A stretch of 64,000 nt of DNA from Symsagittifera roscoffensis. Taxonomy: Eukaryota > Xenacoelomorpha > Acoela > Convolutidae. The position numbers and the translations under genes were made by a program. Position 1 is the first letter of the stretch; each line of letters opens with the position of its first letter. The DNA lies in NCBI RefSeq assembly GCF_963678635.1, contig NC_087066.1, positions 28,215,301 to 28,279,300 of the forward strand. Direction: 5' to 3'. This document shows, piece after piece, positions 57,086-64,000 of this stretch. Below the pieces are notes generated by a model. That model was not told the DNA's origin. It saw only the letters and a list, made by a program, of their open reading frames with translations, and searched no databases.

Positions 57086-57825
57086 TCGTCTAGTGTCTGA
57101 TAAGCTCTGAAATTAGAAAATTGAGGTTGTGATAACAGCCCCCTTCCCCTATGTCCCCTTCCCGCATGTATCTTACCGAATTTCCAACCCAATACAGAAA
57201 TAATTCAACGGTTAAGCTCATACGAATATTTTGTTACGAGTAACGAATCTCAAACATCCCCCAACCCACAGCACTTTAGTCAACAAAAATCCAATTTTTT
57301 CTACAAAAAAGTGCGGGCACCTCATGGCACCTAGAAAAATTTTCTACCCGAAGAAAGCTGATTCAGCAATTAAGCGTGGGCAAAAAGTGTTCCTTCCAAT
57401 GACTTCAATGATAAATGAAATCAAACGGGCTCTTGTTATTCTAACTTGAGCTTTCTTTATCTACTATAAAACTTTTGTAATACAAGAGGTTGCTGTTCCT
57501 AAAATGGCTATTTTTTCTATACCAATCCCCCAATCCCGCTAACTCAATTTTTTTTTGAAATTTGGACTGGTATCTCGCATCAATTTTACGGCAATGAAGT
57601 TTGATAACTTTGTTTATGACAAAAACAGTTAACATAGTTGAATTAGTTCAAGAGCAAAGGTAGTAATGTAGTGATAAGTACCCAGCTGGTGTGATAATAA
57701 ATTGCTATGTTTGAATGAAATATCATAGAACTGCTGTTGCGTCATCTTTTGGCTGCATTGTTTTAAATTGCTGTGCCTTGAATGCTGTTCATTTTAGCTC
57801 AATTTTGCACAGAAACTACCACTTT
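57086..57825. other. Non-coding spacer
   Basis: No supported feature; short frames are AT-rich translation. Confidence 0.4.
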
Positions 57826-58737
57826 CCCGGGTTGACCAAAACTTCTTATCATATAATTTCCATATATGAGAAACTTCTTGTCATACAATTTCATACAATT
57901 CCATACGTACAGAAAATTGTATGAAAACTCTATGACACGCATTTTTCCATATATGAAAATTGTATGATAGTGTGTTTTTCCATAAACCAAAAATTTTGAT
58001 TTTTTCTTTCTAAATTTAGTTTCTGAATGATTTTCGGTTGTAGTTGCAACTGAACACAAGTGACAAAGACCTTGGTTACTCAAAACACCAAAGGTTAGCC
58101 GGTCTTGCATTGACAATGCATAGAAAACGACCTGAATGTGGCTGTCTTTTACAATTGATATAAGAAAAGTAACAAACATTTATTTTTTGGCAGAATTTTT
58201 TAATGATGATTATTTTAAATTTTTGAATTTTCAAATTATGAGACATTGATCAAGGCATACATTAACACCCCATACAGAAGAAATAGGAATTTTCCGCGTT
58301 TTTGAAAAAAAATATATAAGTGAAAAGAAAATAAAAGCCAATTTCATCGTATCCTGGACTACGTTATGCACACAAAATATTCAATTTTGCATGCAAAAAA
58401 ATTTTTTCGAAAAATGTTTGTTTGCGTACGAAATTCGATTTGCGGTTGAAAAAAAAATGTTGGGCCAAATTTTCAAAATTATTTTGTGTCGCCATCAAAA
58501 AAATGCCAGTCATACACTTTTCCATATATGGGAATTGTATGATAAGCATTTTTTTCAAAAAACGAGTTTTTATCACCAGACTGTTTTATTAGAATCAAAC
58601 AGCCACAGAAACGAGTTTATACCGGTTTTCAACCATTTTTAGAAATTTTATGAAAATTGTATGACAAGCATTTTCCCACACACTTGATGTATGGAATTGT
58701 ATGATAAGCATTTTCGGTGTATGGACGTCAACCCGGG
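57826..58737. mobile_element. MITE-like element with CCCGGGTTGAC termini
   Basis: Left end CCCGGGTTGAC, right end GTCAACCCGGG. Inside, CTTATCATA(C)AATT(T)CCATA and its reverse recur several times near both ends (57843-57965 and 58515-58720), so the arms fold. At the right edge the sequence extends to the perfect palindrome CAACCCGGGTTG. No coding capacity; opposed short frames near 58370-58640 are shadows. Confidence 0.7.
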
Positions 58738-59730
58738 TTGTCTGAATATGTTCATTAGCATTATGTTAGTTATAGCAATTTCCAAAAAGAGAGAACATTT
58801 CATAGTTTACATATTTTAGAAATTGGGTGCCGTCGTGAAAAAACAGTAGTATCATTAAAATGATTTTTAATTTTCAAATAAACTTTTTAAGCTCCTTGTT
58901 TTGCCTGACCCAAAACACTGCAGAATAAATCTAAATAAAGTAACAATTAAATTTCAAGAAAACTTAGTAAAAAACAGGAATTGCTTAGAGTTTGAAAACA
59001 GTAAAAAGACAGTTTTGATAGATTTTCGTAGAGTCGAAAAGAAAATGGATGCAAGTACCTTAAATATTGCTTTAAATAAATTTTGTCGATTAAAACTATA
59101 AGTCGATTTGAACAAATTTGAATAGTTGTTCCTACGTAAATTAGTACTATTTGAGCCATTCAACGAAATTTTTTCTCAATTGTATTTCAAAAAATTTAAT
59201 TGTCTCAAACTGTTGAAATTTTCAGAATAATAAAGATGTGCTGTTTCGGCATTTGTTAATCCAGCTGTTTTCGAAAAAAAAATTGGCAAAAATATTGTTC
59301 TCAACACTGAGACAAATAGTTTGAGTTTTCTTCTGGAACACAAATAACGAAAAAGCTGTAATATGATACCACAATTGTCTCCAACTAGTTTTTATGAGAT
59401 CCCTCATATGAAACAGAAAAACCGCGTCGTCGCAGAAAGTAAATCGCAAAAACAACATCCTAAACAATATCAGAAATTGTTTATAATTCTAAAAAAAAAT
59501 TGTATTGCAAGTTTTTTTAATCCCGATCTCGTTCTTCACATTTTCCTTTTCTATGTTCATCTTCATCATTCAAACGAAACTTCTCGTATCAGAATGTTTG
59601 CTGAATGTTCCGACTGACTTTTAAGACATCTGAAATGTTGGTTGACTTTTTCAATGAAAAAGTAATCTATGCTCACACAATGTGAAGCGGAAAGTAATTG
59701 ATTACTCAGCAAGTAAATTATTTCTAAGCT
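58738..59730. other. Non-coding spacer with a family end fragment
   Basis: AT-rich. A partial dispersed-family start (CTCGTATCAGAATG, then TTCCGACTGACTTTTAAG) occurs at about 59583-59626. Confidence 0.4.
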
Positions 59731-61248
59731 CAATAAGACTGCTCGTATCAGGACGAAGCCCTGACATTTTTTGACTGCCTCTTAAGGTCTATGGAGCAGT
59801 GATAAAATGAAAAAAAATAATTGCAAGAAATAAAAAATGAAACTTTTTTAATTTGAGATCTTTTGTGAAAATCATCCCCCCACACGCCACATAAAGTTCA
59901 AAGTGATATATTTCGCTCCTAGTAACAAATCAATTAAGTCCAATAAGCTCCCTTCAACCAATTTGGAACGATTTCTATGAGGGATTAAATCCCCGCTTAC
60001 GCGTTAACAGCGCGAAATATATCGCGCGTTAATTGTCCGAAATTAGCCAAAATGACAATCTTTAAACCCTCATAACTTTACGAAAAACTATCACAAGGAA
60101 AATATCCTTTCAGAATTAAACTCAAAAATATAATATAAAAAAACTCCTTTCGAATAATATAAAAAAACTCCTTAAAAAATGGCTAGTTAAAAAGTGTATA
60201 TTTATCTCAAGAAAAAAAAACACCGCTAGCACAAATACTAAGTTCTTTTTGTTACCAAAGGCGGAACAATAAATTGCGGCAAACAGTTTATTGTTCCGAC
60301 TTTCGAAACAAAAGTAACGGAATATCTAAGCTCGGGAAGGGTGTTTCCTTCAGGCAAATTTCTACTTTTAACTAGCCGTTTTAGACGGATTTTTTTTGGA
60401 TCAAACGTACAATATCCACCCCCACCCCCCCCCCCTAAGTGACCAACCGTAGAATTTCCCCCCTAGCTACATATTAAATTTGAAAATTAATTCTGTAGAA
60501 TGTATGCATTTTGAACAAACGCGCACATAAAGTTGGTTGTCCTAATTTTATGTGGGATTGCATTTGCATGCACGTATTTTTAATCAAGTTTTTCTGAATA
60601 AACTTATTTTTTATTTGTATACTCAAAGTTATTTCCTGAAAAATCTGTATTTCTACCCCCTAAATAAATTTAGGGGGGGGGATTGTACGGTTGATCCATT
60701 TTTTAAATATCATTCGAAGAGTATTTTTGTCCTGAGCTTAAATTGAAAAAAAAAATCGATTTTTTTTTTCGTAAAGTTATGAGGGTTTAAGGATTGCGAT
60801 TTTGGCTAATTTGATACAATTAACGCGCGATGTATTTTGCGCTGTTAGCGCGAAAGCGAAGATTTAATCCCTGATAGAACTCGTTCCAAATTGGATGAAG
60901 GAAGCTTATTTTCCTTAGTTGGTTTGTTACTAGGAGCAAAATATATCACTTTGTACTTTATGTGGCGTGTTGGATGATGATTTTCAGAAAAAAAGCCACA
61001 GAAAAAGTTCATTTTTATTTCTTAGAATTATTTTTTTTGCGTTATTACTGCTCCATAGACCTTAAGAGGCAGTGGGAACTTATTAGGGCATTTTAGTGCA
61101 AAATTTATCACTTGTTCCTTATATAGCATGTGCGGGGTTGATGTTCATTTCATTTTTTCATATTTAATTCTTTCATGTTATTTTTGCTCCATAGACCTTA
61201 AAAGGCAGTTAGAACATTCAGGGCTTCGGCCTGATACGAGCAGTCTTG
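59731..61248. repeat. Dispersed repeat family, inverted pair E/E' with nested insertion
   Basis: Copy E (plus, 59731 to about 60275) and its mirror E' (minus, about 60285-61068, plus a second end at 61080-61248) form a foldback around GGCGGAACAATAAA / TTTATTGTTCCGACTTTC. E' is split by the MITE at 60397-60698. The right edge reads CCTGATACGAGCAGTCTTG. Confidence 0.75.
60397..60698. mobile_element. MITE with TGGATCAAnCGTACAAT termini, copy 2, nested
   Basis: Starts TGGATCAAACGTACAAT and ends ATTGTACGGTTGATCCA, with C-run and G-run tracts just inside. It interrupts repeat E' within a T-run, so any target duplication is hidden in poly-T. Inner ATGTATGCATTTTGAACAAA matches, inverted, the copy at 26636-26825. 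Confidence 0.8.
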
Positions 61249-63542
61249 TTTAACTATCGGGATTGAAATTTGAATCCCGATCGTTTGAAAATGTTTTCCA
61301 TCTTTTATTCGGTCTTTCATAAGTTAAATAATCAACTCATGTCAGGGCGCAACAATTCACTTTAACAAATCACACCGGAATGCTCCATTTTCCCATTAAA
61401 TTATCTGAAGTGTATTAAAAAAATTTGTACAGTTTTTCTTCTTTGTCCATTTTTAAGCGGAGCCAAGCTGAAATAACAGTTTTTTCAAACCAAGTAAGCG
61501 TTATTTGAACATATTAATTTGCGGCAGTTTTTTTTGTTGAATTTGAATTTTTCGAACTCAAGTTTTACTTAATGAAAAAAGCGGAAGGGGTTTCTAAAAA
61601 AACTTTCTGTTCCGCAGGAATTATCTACCTACAAGTTGGTTAAGGAAGATAACGTTTATTCAGAAATTGGCATAAAAAAAGATAAAAACGACAACAAGTT
61701 TCGATCGTTCTGAGGCTGTTGTTTAGAAAAAATAAATCAACAAAATTATACAAACAAACGGACCGAGTGAAGGATGAAATTAGAAAAAAGGTTTTGTGTG
61801 TTCATCTAATCATTAATGTTGAACACACAAAAACTTTTTTATAATTCAATGGGTCATTTCCAAACAGTCAGACTTCTCGTAAGTACTATGGACCAGAAAA
61901 TGATGACCGATAACTCAGCCTAGATAGTTCTCTCTGTCAGAACAAAGTCAGTAATCAAAACAACAATATGGTTTATCAATCGTACTTGTGAGAAGCCAAA
62001 TTAAGGAAAGCTGGTCCGCGAAGGGAGATGATTTGAGTGGAAAATGCACACCAATCTGAAACTATGGCCAAAATTGTGGATTAACTCGTTGAACAAAAAC
62101 TGTGTTTCTGTTGAGCATTCGGATGTTCGCATAAACTTTTTTCCGACTTTCGAAGAAAAGGGAATATTTATGCTCGGTGTGTTTTATTATTCAGTCAATT
62201 TTCACCGATCGATAAAAAAATTTTCGACAAAAATTTTCTATACCCCATTGAAGATATCGACTTCCTGATTTCAAATGTTAAAAAAATATTTCACCTCGGA
62301 TTATTATTTGTAAAGTTCTGGTGGCTTGCGTGGCGAATTATTCCGCTTAACAAGGTCATTCCAAATTGAATTGAGGCTAACTATTTGGTCGTATTAATTT
62401 CCAACGAATTGAAATTTTACACTTTGATAGTGTCCAAAATGTACAGGTTTTCAATATATTCTTTTCCCAAAAACTATTCGATATGAATTAAGGGAAGTCG
62501 GAACATTCAGGGCTTTGCCCTGATATACGAGCAGTCTTGTCTTATATTTAAATTTAATGACGAAACATGTCTTAAAACCAGCTCGAAACAATTTTTTGTT
62601 CCGACTTTCGTGGAAAGTGACCCAATAATTTTGCTCGGGGTAGTTTTTTGTCTCCAGTTAATTTTCGATTTTTTAAATAACCATTTTAAACGGAAATTTT
62701 AATAATAATTCGGAAGGCATTGTTGTTCTGAGCTCAATTTTAAAAAGATGTTTACATGTGATACATCTTTCGTATAAGTACGCGGAAATTTATGGGGAAA
62801 CTGGCCAATTTGGGACAATTAAAGTGCGATTTATTTCTTGATATTGACGCGTAATCGGAGATTTAATTCGTCTCAGACGTTGCTCCAAAATGAATTGAGG
62901 CGTGCTAATAGTTTTTGACCAATAAAATTGTCAAGTTTACCAATTTGCCAACAATTTAGCATTAGCTATGGCTGGCGCTGTAATTTGAAGGTCATTCGAT
63001 CAGAGGGTAAAGATTAAATTGCTAACATTGACATAAAGATATGACATGTGTTCTTTAGAAATAGAATCTGGAATAATCTTGAAGCCGTTTTGTGTTTAAT
63101 AGGAAAAATTATCTACATCTTGTGTTTGCGTTCAAAGAAGACATTGAAGAACTTTGATGGTTCTTGATCACAAAAATCTACTTGAATAGCAAAGTAACAA
63201 AGTAAAATAGCTTGAAAACGGACCTAAAGTCGCCCAAGATATTTGCTCTTAGTGAGAGAAAGGTCGAACAACAATCAAAGATACCGTAAAGAATGACATT
63301 AATATAATAAAACAAACTGTTTTTGACAATCTCCGTGCAAGAACATCATGTCTGCAAAACTCAGTGTTCTTTTTTATTCCAAAATCATTTTCATTACTCC
63401 TCAAACTCGTTGTTCCGTCCAATCAATTTCGAGAAATTACGTATCTATTTTCGTTATGTGAGATTTAATCAGTTGAGACGAATGAATAGAAAGACTCAAA
63501 CTCATTTTCATCAACAAAACTAGTAAAATATACCAGCTCAAA
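61249..63542. other. Non-coding stretch with degenerate family copies
   Basis: Two more diverged minus-strand copies of the dispersed family: about 62110-62545 (ending CCTGATATACGAGCAGTCTTG-like) and about 62590-62940. The first-exon promoter of the channel gene should lie just left of 63543; no TATA box stands out. The frame at 62044-62268 belongs to the repeat. Confidence 0.45.
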
Positions 63543-63879
63543 ATGCTTATTGAGAGCATCACAAAATGTATGATCGTTATTACGGTTTTTTTTGTCGAAG
63601 TTGCAAAATGCAATTCAAAATCTGATGAGACGAGTAAGGAGCTAAGGAATCTGATGTCGAACTACGACAGGAGATTCAGGCCCTCTTTCGGTGGAGAACC
63701 GGTGGTCGTTAATGCTTCAATACATTTCAACAGCCTTGAAATGGTCGATAAACCGATGAAACTTGAAGCACACATCACTTTGAGACTGCAATGGACTGAC
63801 GAGAGATTGAAAGTTTCGAGTGACATAGGTCAAATCGAACTCACAACTAGAGGTTTTGCTGGCGAAATTTGGACTCCAG
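63543..63879 (+). CDS. Cys-loop ligand-gated ion channel, first coding exon (partial gene)
   Basis: ATG 63543 opens 112 codons and one base, ending at a donor CCAG|GTGATG (intron begins 63880). Signal peptide: residues 1-22, with an IVITVFFVEVA core. Then NYDRRFRPSFGGEPV, the standard start of the ligand-binding domain in GABA/glycine/glutamate-type and related receptors. LRLQWTDERL (the Q/R-x-W-x-D-x-R-L strand) and GEIWTP follow. In the family, WTP is followed by Asp. The split G| codon would give Asp if the next exon starts AT or AC, supporting the splice site. The Cys-loop, pore helices and subtype-determining residues lie beyond the window. Likely anion-selective, but this cannot be shown. 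The unspliced frame stops at 63899. Confidence 0.8.
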
Positions 63880-64000
63880 GTGATGTCTTAAATCATTGAA
63901 ATCAAGACGCATAAATTTATCTTTTAGCACAATCGTTTTTACATTGAAATGTTTCCCTTACTTCATTGAAATAAATACACCTAAAACATATCAGTTAGCA
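63880..64000 (+). other. Intron of the channel gene, cut by the window edge
   Basis: Starts GTGATGTC. No acceptor seen before the end of the window. Confidence 0.6.

Overview
The window looks like a low-GC, repeat-rich piece of an invertebrate nuclear genome. It contains a Cys-loop ligand-gated ion channel exon with an animal-type splice donor, spliced genes, a BEL/Pao LTR retrotransposon, a Polinton/adintovirus-like element and many short inverted-repeat elements. An ecdysozoan (nematode or arthropod) is my best guess, but nothing here fixes the phylum. No bacterial operon, rRNA, CRISPR array or confident functional tRNA was seen. A 200-base assembly gap lies at 13515-13714.

Layout. 1-6.4 kb: minisatellites, a head-to-head array of a GTCG/AAAAATTAGT unit, and the first copy (A) of a dispersed family of about 0.5 kb. 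6.4-10.0 kb (minus strand): a visibly GC-richer, decayed gag-protease remnant of an LTR retrotransposon with a 248-bp tandem duplication. 10-13.5 kb: repeats, no gene seen. 13.7-23.5 kb: Polinton/adintovirus-like block with a capsid C-terminus, an adenain-type protease, two minus-strand genes (one PC4-like, one unknown with an HUH-like motif), an unknown 222-aa protein with a C-terminal nuclear localisation signal, and a protein-primed family-B DNA polymerase. The polymerase is split into three exons that join in frame to 1390 codons. No integrase, packaging ATPase or penton was found, so the element is incomplete here or partly lost in the gap. 24-36.8 kb: mostly non-coding, with several MITE-like elements, tRNA-derived SINE-like heads and one clear small gene on the minus strand (29944-30141). 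That gene encodes a secreted, lysine-rich, cecropin-like peptide. 36842-46052: a structurally complete but coding-dead BEL/Pao element with 5-bp target duplications (GTGGC), LTRs of about 450 bp, a primer site, gag, protease, RT, RNase H, integrase and a polypurine tract. 46-56.7 kb: AT-rich, with a large foldback. 56712-57085: a broken 3' end of a Cys-loop receptor (TM2-TM4). 57.8-63 kb: foldbacks and nested MITEs. 63543-63879: first coding exon of a second Cys-loop receptor running off the right edge.

Functional reading. The Polinton-like genes form one replication/capsid module: protein-primed polymerase, capsid-maturing protease, capsid fragment and possible single-strand DNA-binding protein. 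The two channel pieces suggest a tandem receptor family in which one copy has died. The peptide gene is a free-standing candidate immune effector between two diverged copies of the same repeat. Everything else is largely transposon debris.
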